From assembly GCA_028288765.1 (NCBI GenBank), contig JAQGHQ010000412.1, positions 1 through 64,000 of the forward strand: a stretch of DNA of 64,000 bases. Direction: 5' to 3'. This document shows, in pieces, positions 18,621 through 27,141 of this stretch. Every line of letters begins with the position of its first letter. Positions within the stretch are counted from its first letter, which is position 1. The position numbers were made by a program, and so were the translations under genes. The notes beneath the pieces were generated by a model, which saw only the letters and a program-made list of their open reading frames with translations, made no database searches and was not told where the DNA came from. This DNA is from Gemmataceae bacterium (GTDB lineage: Bacteria; Planctomycetota; Planctomycetia; Gemmatales; Gemmataceae).

Positions 18621-19883
18621 ATGAAACCGGCGGTCCGGGCCGAAAACCTGTCCAAACGATACCGCCTGAGCCGCGGGCCCCGGGGGGGTACGAACCTGAC
18701 CGAGACCCTCGCCGGCAGCGCGACGGCCATGTGGGACCGGGTCCGCGGGCGGGGCGGGGTGGCGGCGGCGGGCGGCGGGGACGGGTTCTGGGCACTGAGG
18801 GACGTGTCGTTCGAGGTTAACCCCGGCGAGGTGGTCGGGGTGATCGGGCGGAACGGGGCCGGGAAGAGCACCCTCCTGAAAGTCCTCTCCCGGATCGTCG
18901 AGCCGACCGGCGGCCGGGCCGAGGTCCGCGGGCGGATGGGCAGCCTGCTCGAGGTCGGGACCGGGTTCCACCCGGAACTCACCGGGACCGAGAACATCTT
19001 CCTGAACGGCAGCATCCTCGGGATGACGCGGCGGGAGATCGAGAAGAAGTTCGACGAGATCGTGGCGTTCGCCGGGGTGGAGCAGTTCCTCGGCCTCCCG
19101 GTGAAGCGGTACTCGTCGGGAATGTACGTCCGGCTCGCCTTCGCCGTGGCCGCCCACCTGGACCCGGAAATCCTGGTCGTGGACGAGGTGCTCGCGGTCG
19201 GGGACGCGGAGTTCCAGAAGAAGTGTCTGGACCGGATGCGGACGGTCAGCCGGACCGGCCGGACGGTCATCCTGGTGAGCCACAACCTGGCCGTGGTCGA
19301 GCGGCTGTGCGACCGGGTCCTGACGCTCCGGCAGGGGCGGGCGGAAGGGTTCGGGCCGGCGGCCGAGCAGGTCCGGAACTACCTGGCCCTGGTCCGGGGC
19401 GAGGCCACCCCGACGGTCGACCTTCGCGGCCACCCGAACCGGGCCCCGGGGGCGAACGAGATCCTGGTCGGGCTGACCGTCACGGTCGACGGCCTCCCGG
19501 CGGCCGTGGCCCGGATGGGCGGGGGGTTCGGGTTCGAGCTCAGCTACCGGCTCGCCCGGAAGGCACGGGACCTGCGGATCGGGATGGTCCTGGAGAACCT
19601 GTACGGGGTGAAGGTGACGGCCATCTCCCCGACATATCAGGACCCCCGGCTGCTCGACGACCCGCCGCCCGAGGGGGTGATCCGGGGGACCGTGGCCGGG
19701 CACAACCTGGTCGCCGGGTCGTACACCCTGAACCTCTTCGCCGAAGCGGAGGGGGTGTGGGACGCGATCGAGCCGGCGGGGGAGTTCACGATCGAGGCCG
19801 AGGACGTGTTCGGGTCCGGGCGGGTCCCGGACGCGAAGGCCGCGGCGACGTACTTGTCGTGCGACTGGTCCCGGTCCTGGTGA
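18621..19883 (+). CDS. ABC exporter ATPase with carbohydrate-binding-type C-terminal domain (Wzt-like)
   Basis: 420 residues. The nucleotide-binding domain has Walker A GRNGAGKST, signature YSSGMYVRLAFAVA, Walker B EILVVDEVLAVGD and the switch His in ILVSHN. From about residue 275 there is a beta-sandwich like that of Wzt proteins which recognise the O-antigen terminus (GGGFGFELSYRLARKARDLR, GTVAGHNLVAGSYTLNLF, AGEFTIEAED). This suggests the exported glycan is recognised by its terminal modification. A 40-residue insertion before the Walker A segment (about residues 25-48, TETLAGSATAMWDRVRG) is common in this subtype. Confidence 0.92.
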   Translation: MKPAVRAENLSKRYRLSRGPRGGTNLTETLAGSATAMWDRVRGRGGVAAAGGGDGFWALRDVSFEVNPGEVVGVIGRNGAGKSTLLKVLSRIVEPTGGRAEVRGRMGSLLEVGTGFHPELTGTENIFLNGSILGMTRREIEKKFDEIVAFAGVEQFLGLPVKRYSSGMYVRLAFAVAAHLDPEILVVDEVLAVGDAEFQKKCLDRMRTVSRTGRTVILVSHNLAVVERLCDRVLTLRQGRAEGFGPAAEQVRNYLALVRGEATPTVDLRGHPNRAPGANEILVGLTVTVDGLPAAVARMGGGFGFELSYRLARKARDLRIGMVLENLYGVKVTAISPTYQDPRLLDDPPPEGVIRGTVAGHNLVAGSYTLNLFAEAEGVWDAIEPAGEFTIEAEDVFGSGRVPDAKAAATYLSCDWSRSW

Positions 19884-19894
19884 GGGGGTACGCC

Positions 19895-20650
19895 GTGGGG
19901 TCGATCAAGTCCTCCGTCGCCGCCGTCGTCAACTGGGCGGCCCGGCCGTTCGGGATGGCGGTCGTGCCGGCCTGGCGGTGGCGGGAGTTCCACGCCATCC
20001 CGGACCAGACGTTCCCGTTCGCCGGCCGGGAGTTCCTGTACTTCCTCCACCACTACAACTGCGGCCGCCACCCGGTGACGGGGACCGAACGGATGGTCGA
20101 ACTGGCCCTCGCCGATCGGTGGCTTTCCCGCGCGTCCCCGACAGAGGTGGTCGAGGTCGGGGCGGTCACCCCGTACTACTGGCCCGGCCGGGTCGGCCGG
20201 GTGGTGGACCCGACCGACCCCCACCCCCAAGTATCCGACCGGACGTCGATCCTGGACCTGGACATGACCGGCCGGGCGGTCCTGTGCCTGTCCACCCTGG
20301 AGCACGTGGGGAGCGGGGAATACGGTCTCCCGCCCGACCCCGCCGCCCTCCGGCGGGCGGTGGACAAGCTGTTCGCCGAGGCGCGGGCGTTCCTGGTCAC
20401 CATCCCGGCCGGGTACACCCCGCACGCCGACCAGATGGCCTTCGAGGCCCCGCTCCCGGCGGACGTGGCGGCCCGGTTCCTGGTCCGCTCCCCGTCCCCC
20501 CCGTACTGGCGGGAGGTGTCCGACCCGACGGCCGCCCGCCGCCCGTACGGCCCGCACGTCCGGGCCCCCGGAGACCCGCTCGGGGCGAGCGGGCTGGTGG
20601 TCTGGGAACGGGGCGGGTACCTCGGCGGGGCGGAGGCCGGACCCGGATGA
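19895..20650 (+). CDS. Methyltransferase-like protein in the polysaccharide locus
   Basis: The 251-residue product starts at GTG 19895 with gaggggg upstream, 11 bp after the ATPase gene. Visible features are VVEVGAVTPYYW, VVDPTDPHP, ILDLDMTGRAVLCLSTLEHVG and FAEARAFLVTIPAG. This succession resembles a class I SAM-dependent methyltransferase (motif I, acidic motif II, motif IV/post-motif with LSTLEHVG), but the glycine-rich loop is reduced to EVGAV, and the segment between motifs I and II is short. It may modify a sugar or be a catalytically reduced relative. The stop overlaps the next start (ATGA). Confidence 0.6.
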   Translation: MGSIKSSVAAVVNWAARPFGMAVVPAWRWREFHAIPDQTFPFAGREFLYFLHHYNCGRHPVTGTERMVELALADRWLSRASPTEVVEVGAVTPYYWPGRVGRVVDPTDPHPQVSDRTSILDLDMTGRAVLCLSTLEHVGSGEYGLPPDPAALRRAVDKLFAEARAFLVTIPAGYTPHADQMAFEAPLPADVAARFLVRSPSPPYWREVSDPTAARRPYGPHVRAPGDPLGASGLVVWERGGYLGGAEAGPG

Positions 20651-21837
20651 AGGTCGGGATCTACCAGGAACCCCGTGGCCCGGCGATCGGCGGCGGGGAG
20701 TACGTCCTCGCCGTGCTCGCCCAGGCCGTCCGGGCGGCCGGGCACGAGGTCGACGTCGTCCACCACTGCCCCGACCTGACGGTCGGGCGGGTCGCGGACT
20801 TCTTCCGAATGGACCTGACCGGGGTCGGGGAGCGGCGGCTGTCCCCCCCCGGGCCGTGGGCCGCCCCCGCCGCCCCGGCGTGGCGACTGCGGGCGGCGAT
20901 GAGGGGATGGGCGAAGGACGCGAGCGAGCCGTACGACCTGTTCGTGTGCGTCACCCACAAGCCGCCCCCGTTCTGCCACGCCCGGGCGGGCCTCCTGTAC
21001 GTCCTCTTTCCGACGTTCGACCGGTGGGCGAACTGGCCGTGGAACGTCCGCCCGGGGTGGGGCCTCGGGGCGGTGAAGGCCCGCCTCCGGCGGACGGTGT
21101 ACGAGGCCCTGTGGCGGGACCGGATGCGGTCGTACTCCGCGGTCGCGGCGATCTCGGAGTTCGCCCGCCGGTGGACCTCCCGGGCCTGGGGCGTTGACCC
21201 GGCCGTCATCTACCCGCCGGTGGAGACCGACCCGTGCCCGGGGGTGAAGGAGGACCGCGTCCTCGTCCTCGGCCGGTTCACCCCGGTGAAGAAGCAGGCC
21301 GACCTGGTGCGGGCGTTCCGCCGGCACCGGGGGCGGTTACCCGGGTGGGCGCTGGCGTGCGTCGGCGGGATGGCGGACACGCCCGCGGCCCGGGCGTACC
21401 TCGGGGAGGTCGAGCGGGACGCCGGGGCCGATGTGGAGCTGGTGGTGAACGCACCCCGCCCCCGGGTCCACGCCGAGCTCGGCCGGGCGAAAGTGTTCTG
21501 GCACGCGATGGGAATCGGCGTGGACGAGACGAGCGACCCGGGGCTGATCGAGCACTTCGGGATCGCGACCGTCGAGGCGATGGCCGCCGGGTGCGTCCCG
21601 GTGGTCGTCGACCGCGGCGGGCAGAGGGAGATCGTGACCCACGGGGAGACGGGGTTCCTGTGCTCGTCCTTCGACGAGTTCGCCGCCCGGACCGTCGAGC
21701 TCGCCGCCGACCCGGTCCGGCTCGCGAAGATGGCGGCCGCCGCCCGGGACCGGGCCGCTACCTTCTCCCGCGGGGAATTCGTCCGGCGAATGATGGGGGC
21801 GCTCCGGCCGTACCTGGGGGGGGAGGGCAGCCCGTGA
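20647..21837 (+). CDS. Glycosyltransferase, GT4 type (GT-B fold)
   Basis: The 396-residue enzyme opens MKVGIYQEPRGPAIGGGEYV, the usual acceptor-side glycine loop. The C-terminal sugar-nucleotide domain has VLVLGRFTPVKKQADLVRAF and the EX7E-like region LIEHFGIATVEAMAAGCVPVV. The GDPGLIEHFG part fits the ALG11-like GT4 group. It presumably adds a sugar to a lipid-linked intermediate on the cytoplasmic face. Coupled by 4-bp overlaps to genes on both sides. The donor sugar cannot be told from sequence. Confidence 0.85.
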   Translation: MKVGIYQEPRGPAIGGGEYVLAVLAQAVRAAGHEVDVVHHCPDLTVGRVADFFRMDLTGVGERRLSPPGPWAAPAAPAWRLRAAMRGWAKDASEPYDLFVCVTHKPPPFCHARAGLLYVLFPTFDRWANWPWNVRPGWGLGAVKARLRRTVYEALWRDRMRSYSAVAAISEFARRWTSRAWGVDPAVIYPPVETDPCPGVKEDRVLVLGRFTPVKKQADLVRAFRRHRGRLPGWALACVGGMADTPAARAYLGEVERDAGADVELVVNAPRPRVHAELGRAKVFWHAMGIGVDETSDPGLIEHFGIATVEAMAAGCVPVVVDRGGQREIVTHGETGFLCSSFDEFAARTVELAADPVRLAKMAAAARDRAATFSRGEFVRRMMGALRPYLGGEGSP

Positions 21838-22805
21838 CGGTCCCGCTCGTATCGGTCGTGATCCCGTGCTACCGGCAGGGGCACTTCCTCCCGGCGGCCG
21901 TGGCGAGCGTGTTCGCGCAATCCCACCCGGCCGTCGAACCGGTGGTGGTGAACGACGGGTCGGACGACGACACCCACGATGTGGCCACCCGGTACGGGTC
22001 CCGGATCGTCTACGTCCGGCAGGAGAACAAGGAGCTGCCGGCCGCCCGGAACGCGGGGATCAGGGCGTCGCGTGGGAAATACCTGTTATTCCTGGACGCC
22101 GACGACCTGCTCCACCCGGACGCGATTGCCTGGCTCCTCGGGGCGGCGGGCGGGGCCGAGGACCGCCTCGGCGTGCTCGGGTACGCCGAGTTCACCACCG
22201 ACCCGGCCGACCCGACTAATGTCTCGGTCCTGCCGACCGTGCCCGCATTGCTCCCGTACCTGATCCACGCGAACCTCGGCCCGCCGCACACGTACCTGAC
22301 GTCCCGGGCGGCGGTGGACGCGGTCGGCGGGTTCGAGCCGGCCCTCCGGTCGTGCGCGGACTGGGACCTGTGGCTCCGGCTGGCCGCGGCCGGGGTGTCG
22401 TACCGGCCGGTGAACCGGATCGGGGCGTACTACCGGCGGACGCCCGGGTCGATGAGCTCGGACCCGGTGCGGATGCTCACCTACCGGGCCGAGGTCCTCC
22501 TCCGGGCGATCGATCTGTTTACCCGGTCCGGGCCCTTGCTCGCGGCCTGGGGCGAGAACCTGGTCGTGGCCGCCCGGCGGGTCCGCCGGCGGTGCTGGGC
22601 CCAGGTCGCCCGACCGGACCTCGTCGAGAGGCTGACCGCCGCCCTCCGCGGGCTGGCCGCCCGCGGGTTCCGCCCGGCGGCCGGCGGCAAGGAGGCGGTC
22701 CTCTCCCGGGTCATCGGCCCGGACCGGGCGGAGCTGCTGCTACTCGGGTACTACCGCCGGTTCGACCGGGCGGTGTACCGGCACTACCAGGAGGGCTACA
22801 CCTGA
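21834..22805 (+). CDS. Glycosyltransferase family 2
   Basis: The 323-residue inverting GT-A enzyme starts at GTG 21834 in a GTGA overlap with the previous stop. Motifs: VSVVIPCYRQGHFLPAAVAS, VVVNDGSDDDT, the NKELPAARNAGI segment and the metal-binding LFLDADDLLHP. The acceptor half has CADWDLWLRLAAAG. The C-terminal 90 residues are Arg-rich and helical and probably lie along the membrane. The donor and acceptor are unknown. Confidence 0.88.
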   Translation: MTVPLVSVVIPCYRQGHFLPAAVASVFAQSHPAVEPVVVNDGSDDDTHDVATRYGSRIVYVRQENKELPAARNAGIRASRGKYLLFLDADDLLHPDAIAWLLGAAGGAEDRLGVLGYAEFTTDPADPTNVSVLPTVPALLPYLIHANLGPPHTYLTSRAAVDAVGGFEPALRSCADWDLWLRLAAAGVSYRPVNRIGAYYRRTPGSMSSDPVRMLTYRAEVLLRAIDLFTRSGPLLAAWGENLVVAARRVRRRCWAQVARPDLVERLTAALRGLAARGFRPAAGGKEAVLSRVIGPDRAELLLLGYYRRFDRAVYRHYQEGYT

Positions 22806-23761
22806 CCCCCCCCCGCCTGACCGTCGCCGTCTGCACCTGGAACCGGGCCGGGCTTTTGGACCAGACCCTGGGCCGGATGCGGGACCTCCACACCCCCGCC
22901 GGGCTGGCCTGGGACCTGGTCGTCGTCAACAACAACTCCACCGACGACACGGACGCGGTAATCGAGCGGCACCGGCCGCACCTCCCGCTGACCCGGGTGT
23001 TCGAGCCGCGGCAAGGCCACTCGAACGCCCGCAACGCCGCCCTCGCCGCGGCCACCGGAGAAGTGGTGGTCTGGACCGACGACGACGTGGACCCCGACCC
23101 GGAATGGCTCGCGGCCGCGGCCGACGCGTTCGCCCGGCACCCCGACGCCGCGGCCGTCGGGGGGCCGATCGAGCCGTGGTTCCCGACCGCACCGGACCCG
23201 GACCTGGCGGCCGTGTTCGCCCCGCTCCGGGTCGGGTACTGCGGGGTCGACCACGGCCCCACCGAGCGGTGGCTGGGCCCCGGGGAGTCGATCTACGGGG
23301 CGAACATGGCGTTCCGGCGCGCGGCCGTGGCCGGCCTCCGGTTCGACCCCCGGACCGGCCGGAACGGGACCGCGCTCGGGAGCGGAGACGATCTGGCTTA
23401 CGTCGCCGCCGTCCGGGCCGCCGGGGGGAAAATCCTCTGGGCCCCGCGGATGAGACTCCGGCACTACGTCGACCCGGAGCGGATGACCCTGGATTACCTG
23501 AAGCGGTACTCTCGGGACAACGCCCGGGTGGACGTGCTGATGTCTTCGCCCGCCCAGGTCCCGACCCTGTTCGGCCTTCCCCGGTGGGTCGTCCGGAGGT
23601 ACGCCGCCGCGGTCGTGCGCTGCTGGGCGGCCGGGCTGACCGGCGGCCGGCGTCGCCGGCTCGAAGCGACCCTGGAAAAATGGGACCTCCGGGGGCGGAT
23701 CGCCGGCTACCGGGCGCTCGCGCGGCCGCCGGCCGCGGTGGCAACCCCGGCGGGTGCCTGA
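22802..23761 (+). CDS. Glycosyltransferase family 2, start codon uncertain
   Basis: About 319 residues of a GT-A glycosyltransferase: RLTVAVCTWNRAGLLDQTLG, VVNNNSTDDT, RQGHSNARNAALAAATGE, metal motif WTDDDVDPDPEWL and the catalytic-loop region GSGDDLAYVAAVRAAGG. No ATG, GTG or TTG is available before RLTVAV. The reading frame opens at CTG 22802, inside a 4-base overlap (ctga) with the previous stop and after ggaggg. A CTG start is the simplest reading. Otherwise translation starts inside the domain or a sequencing error hides the start. Confidence 0.82.
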   Translation: MTPPRLTVAVCTWNRAGLLDQTLGRMRDLHTPAGLAWDLVVVNNNSTDDTDAVIERHRPHLPLTRVFEPRQGHSNARNAALAAATGEVVVWTDDDVDPDPEWLAAAADAFARHPDAAAVGGPIEPWFPTAPDPDLAAVFAPLRVGYCGVDHGPTERWLGPGESIYGANMAFRRAAVAGLRFDPRTGRNGTALGSGDDLAYVAAVRAAGGKILWAPRMRLRHYVDPERMTLDYLKRYSRDNARVDVLMSSPAQVPTLFGLPRWVVRRYAAAVVRCWAAGLTGGRRRRLEATLEKWDLRGRIAGYRALARPPAAVATPAGA

Positions 23762-23762
23762 C

Positions 23763-24746
23763 ATGGACCTGAGCGTCATCATCCCCGCGTACAACCGCGA
23801 GCGGACCATCGGGGCGACGATCGAATCGGTCCTGGGGTGCGGGGCCGGGGCGGAAATCGTCGTGATCGACGACGGCTCGCGGGACCAGACGGTCGAGGTC
23901 GCCCGCGGGTATGGCCCGGCGGTGACAGTGCTGCAACAGGCGAACGCCGGCCCGGCCGCGGCCCGCAACACCGGGTTCCGGACCTCGGTTGGGGCGGTCG
24001 TCGCTTTCCTCGACTCCGACGACGTGTGGCACCCCGGGGTCGTCCCGGACTGCCTCCGGACACTCCGGGAGCATCCCGAGATCGCCGTCTTGTTCTGCGA
24101 GACGCTCTTCGGAAACGCCGCGGACGGGTACCGCCCGCTCAGTCCGGTCACGGGGCGGGGCCGGTTCGCCGAGCTGCTAACCGACCCGCTCGGGCCGGAC
24201 CTGTACCGTCTTGACCGGCCCGTCCTGGTGCGCCGGATGATCGACCGGAACCAGGTGTTCCTGGGGTCGACCCTGATCCGCCGGGCCGCGATCGAGACGG
24301 TCGGACTGTTCGACGAGACCCTGTTCGGCGGGGAAGACTACGAGCTCTGTTTGCGGCTGACGGCGGCGTGCCGGTTCGCGTTCTGCTCCCGGCCGCTGGC
24401 GCGGTACGAAAAGCACCCGGGCGGGCTCTCCGCGGACCCGGACCGGATGGCCCGCGAGTTCGCGCTGGCAGTCCGCAGCCTCGCCCGCCGGCCCGATCTG
24501 CTGACCCCGGCCGAGCGGGTCTTGGTCCGCCAGACGCTGCGAGACCTCATGTTCGCATACGGCTACCAGGCGTACGACCGGGGCGACATGGCGGAAGCGC
24601 GGAAGCGGTTCGCCACGGCGTTTCGGGAGGCCGGGCCGTCGTTGCGGGCCGGGGCGTACTGGGCGGTGTGCCGGCTGCCCGGGGCGGTGGCCCGGTCGGT
24701 CCGCCGGGTCAAGCGGGCGGTCGGCCGCCCGGGCGGTGGTCCGTGA
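23763..24746 (+). CDS. Glycosyltransferase family 2
   Basis: The 327-residue enzyme begins MDLSVIIPAYNRERTIGATI, then VVIDDGSRDQTVE, NAGPAAARNTGF, the metal motif FLDSDDVWHPGVV and GEDYELCLRLTAA. The C-terminal 100 residues are helical and basic, with a short repeat-like region (AYQAYDRGDMAEARKRFATA) reminiscent of a TPR helix pair. ATG 23763 is used; a GTG at 23754 is in frame upstream. Its stop overlaps the next gene's GTG. Confidence 0.88.
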   Translation: MDLSVIIPAYNRERTIGATIESVLGCGAGAEIVVIDDGSRDQTVEVARGYGPAVTVLQQANAGPAAARNTGFRTSVGAVVAFLDSDDVWHPGVVPDCLRTLREHPEIAVLFCETLFGNAADGYRPLSPVTGRGRFAELLTDPLGPDLYRLDRPVLVRRMIDRNQVFLGSTLIRRAAIETVGLFDETLFGGEDYELCLRLTAACRFAFCSRPLARYEKHPGGLSADPDRMAREFALAVRSLARRPDLLTPAERVLVRQTLRDLMFAYGYQAYDRGDMAEARKRFATAFREAGPSLRAGAYWAVCRLPGAVARSVRRVKRAVGRPGGGP

Positions 24747-25726
24747 GAGCGGGCTCGCGCGTGTGGATCGTACCGGTCAACTTCAACGGCCTGGAGGACA
24801 CCCGCAAGTGCCTCCGGTCGCTCGCAGAGCTGTCGATCCCCGTCTCGGTCGTGGTGGTGGACAACGCCTCGATTGACGACCCGACGGCGGTCTTGAAGGC
24901 CGAGTTCCCGTGGGCCCATCTCGTCCGAAACCCGGTCAACGGCGGGTGGTCCGGGGGGAACAACACCGGCATCCGGTACGCCCTCGACCGGGGGGCGGAG
25001 CAGGTCATCCTGCTGAACAACGACACCACCGTTCACCCGGACCTGGCGGCCCGTCTGCTCGCCGCGGCGGACGCGCATCCCGACTTCGGCGTGATCGGCC
25101 CGGTGATCCGGTACATGGACGAGCCGGACCTGACGATGACCGACGGGACCGTGTTCAACCGGCCCGGCTACCCGGGGTTCTTCCAGCGGCAGGCCGTTCC
25201 CGAGCGGGCGACCGACCCGCCCGCGGTCGACGAGGTCGACATCGTCAACGGGTGCTGCATGATGGTCCGGGCGGACGTGTTCCGCCGGGTCGGGCTGATC
25301 GACGACCGGTTCTTCCTGATCCACGAGGAGGCGGACTTCTGCCTGCGGGTGCGGGAGGCCGGGTGGACGTGCGGGGTACTGGCCGAGGCGCTGGTGTGGC
25401 ACAAGGGGTCGAGTGCGTTCAAACGGTCGGGGAAGCGGTGGCAGCGGTACTACGACACCCGGAACCTCGGCCTGTTGCTCTCCAAACACCTGACCCACAC
25501 CCGGACCGGCCGCCGCGGCCTCGCGGCCTACGCCCTCTACCTGCGGTACGCCTACCACCGGTACTGCCACGAGCGCGAAGGCGGACAGACGGACGCGGCC
25601 GACGCCGTGTTGGAGGGGCTGATCGACGCGGCGACGCGGCGGTTCGGCCCGCACCGCCCGCGGCGGCGCTGGGCAGTCCCGGTCCTGCGCTCGGTGTTCG
25701 AGGCCACCCGCCGGCTGAAGCCCTGA
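24743..25726 (+). CDS. Glycosyltransferase family 2, rhamnosyltransferase-like
   Basis: 327 residues from GTG 24743 (GTGA overlap). The sequence VWIVPVNFNGLEDTRKCLRS, VVVDNASIDDP, NGGWSGGNNTGIRYAL, LLNNDTTVHPDL and the later EVDIVNGCCMMVRADVFRR with FFLIHEEADFCLRVREAGW follows the WbbL/dTDP-rhamnosyltransferase type. The donor remains a guess. It is the last gene before a long inverted repeat. Confidence 0.88.
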   Translation: MRAGSRVWIVPVNFNGLEDTRKCLRSLAELSIPVSVVVVDNASIDDPTAVLKAEFPWAHLVRNPVNGGWSGGNNTGIRYALDRGAEQVILLNNDTTVHPDLAARLLAAADAHPDFGVIGPVIRYMDEPDLTMTDGTVFNRPGYPGFFQRQAVPERATDPPAVDEVDIVNGCCMMVRADVFRRVGLIDDRFFLIHEEADFCLRVREAGWTCGVLAEALVWHKGSSAFKRSGKRWQRYYDTRNLGLLLSKHLTHTRTGRRGLAAYALYLRYAYHRYCHEREGGQTDAADAVLEGLIDAATRRFGPHRPRRRWAVPVLRSVFEATRRLKP

Positions 25727-25727
25727 T

Positions 25728-25844
25728 GAGTTCACCGCGGAGACCGCAAAGACCGCGGAGGAGAAGTCAATCAAACGTCGGAATCGAGAGCCGTTGTAGG
25801 TTCGGTTCTTCCTCTGCGGTCTCCGCGTTCTCCGCGGTGAACTC
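25728..25844. repeat. Inverted repeat, TTCACCGCGGAGA family
   Basis: The arms gagttcaccgcggagaccgc (from 25728) and its partner ending tctccgcggtgaactc (to 25844) extend for about 38 bases each, with a few mismatches and a 40-base loop. It fills the 156-bp gap inside the glycosyltransferase run, directly after a stop codon. It could act as a transcript-stabilising or attenuating stem. The low-complexity wording of the arms suggests a dispersed element. Confidence 0.85.
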
Positions 25845-25882
25845 TTGGTATTCATCTGACCCCGGCTCGATGGAGTCCGTCC

Positions 25883-27121
25883 TTGGCTGACCAGCTGTTG
25901 TCGCCGGACCGCGCCGCCGTGCAAACCGAGTCCCGGCCGCTCCGCCTCCTCTTCGTGAAGGACTCGCTCCAGTGGCCGCGGTCGAGCGGCCACGACGTTC
26001 ACTGCTTCAACATGATGCGGGCGCTCTCGCAGCTGGGGCATGAGGTCGGGCTACTGACCGCGAGCGACCCCGTCCCGGAAGCGGTCGCCGGGCTGCCTCT
26101 GTGCCTGCGCAGGGTTTTCCCATCCGCGGGTGATGTGGTCGAAGGCCCCGAACCAATCCTCAGTCGGCTGCAAGAAAAATTCCGAAGTTACTGGGGGATC
26201 GACCCGCAGCGCATTCGGGCCGTGGGCCGCGCTGCGGCCGACATGGCGGCCGACGCCGTGGTGGTCGTGGGGCTCAACGTCCTCCCCTACCTGGGCGCGG
26301 TCAAGGACCGGCTCCGCATCTGGTACGCCGCGGACGAGTGGTTCTGGCACCACGCCTCGCAGGTGAAGCTCCTGAAGCCCGGGACCTGGCGCGAGATGCG
26401 GCAAGCGGTGCTCAAGGGGCTGTACGAGCGGGCCTACAGCTCGCTCCTCGACCGCGTGTGGGTGGTCACCGACGCCGACCGCCGGGCGATGCGCTGGGTG
26501 GCCGGCGTCCGGGGGGTCGATGTGCTCCCCAACGGGGTGGACAGCGAGCACTTTCGGCCGATCGATGTTTCTCAGCAGGAGCGCAGCTGCGCGTTCTGGG
26601 GCCGGCTCGACTTCGGGCCCAACGTCCAGGCGCTGGAGTGGTTTTGCGCGCGGATCTGGCCTCGGGTCCGGCGCGAACACCCGGACGCCCGGTTTACCGT
26701 CTACGGCTTCCAGCCGACGCCGCCGGTCCGCGCCCTCACCGGCCGGGACGGGATCGAGCTGGTGCCGGACCTGCCGGACCTCCGCAACGAGGTCGCCCGG
26801 CATGCGGTGGTCGTCCTGCCGTTCGTGAGTGGCGGGGGGATCAAGAACAAGCTCCTGGAGGCGGCCGGCATGGGCAAGGCGGTCGTCTGTTCGCCCGCGG
26901 CCTGGAACGGCCTCCGCAACCCTACCGAGTCGCACATGATCCTGGCCCGCACGCCGGGCGAATGGGTGCGCGGGCTGAGCGAGCTCTGGGCGGACCCGGC
27001 GCGGCGAGCGGCAGCCGGGGAGGGTGCCCGCCGGTGGGTGCTCGAACACCACAGCTGGGAGGCCGCCGCGCGGGACGCGGTGGCGGGCCTGGAGAAGTCG
27101 CTCCGGGCGCCGGGCCGGTAA
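25883..27121 (+). CDS. Glycosyltransferase, GT4 type
   Basis: 412 residues starting at TTG 25883, with ggag in tggagtccgtcc before it. The N-terminal half has LRLLFVKDSLQWPRSSGHDV and a later IWYAADEWFWHHASQV. The C-terminal half has VDVLPNGVDSEHFRP, FWGRLDFGPNVQALEWF and VVVLPFVSGGGIKNKLLEAAGMGKAVV. This matches the subgroup of GT4 enzymes often found in exosortase-associated loci (GGGIKNKLLEA replaces the common EGFGLPxLEA). It follows the inverted repeat and may have its own promoter. Confidence 0.86.
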   Translation: MADQLLSPDRAAVQTESRPLRLLFVKDSLQWPRSSGHDVHCFNMMRALSQLGHEVGLLTASDPVPEAVAGLPLCLRRVFPSAGDVVEGPEPILSRLQEKFRSYWGIDPQRIRAVGRAAADMAADAVVVVGLNVLPYLGAVKDRLRIWYAADEWFWHHASQVKLLKPGTWREMRQAVLKGLYERAYSSLLDRVWVVTDADRRAMRWVAGVRGVDVLPNGVDSEHFRPIDVSQQERSCAFWGRLDFGPNVQALEWFCARIWPRVRREHPDARFTVYGFQPTPPVRALTGRDGIELVPDLPDLRNEVARHAVVVLPFVSGGGIKNKLLEAAGMGKAVVCSPAAWNGLRNPTESHMILARTPGEWVRGLSELWADPARRAAAGEGARRWVLEHHSWEAAARDAVAGLEKSLRAPGR

Positions 27122-27141
27122 AGCAGAGCTGTGGGTGGTTC

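Noticed and set aside
17640-19703. 687-residue minus-strand ORF
   Set aside because: Antisense to the Wzm/Wzt-type genes; composition rich in Pro, Arg and His with no family pattern.
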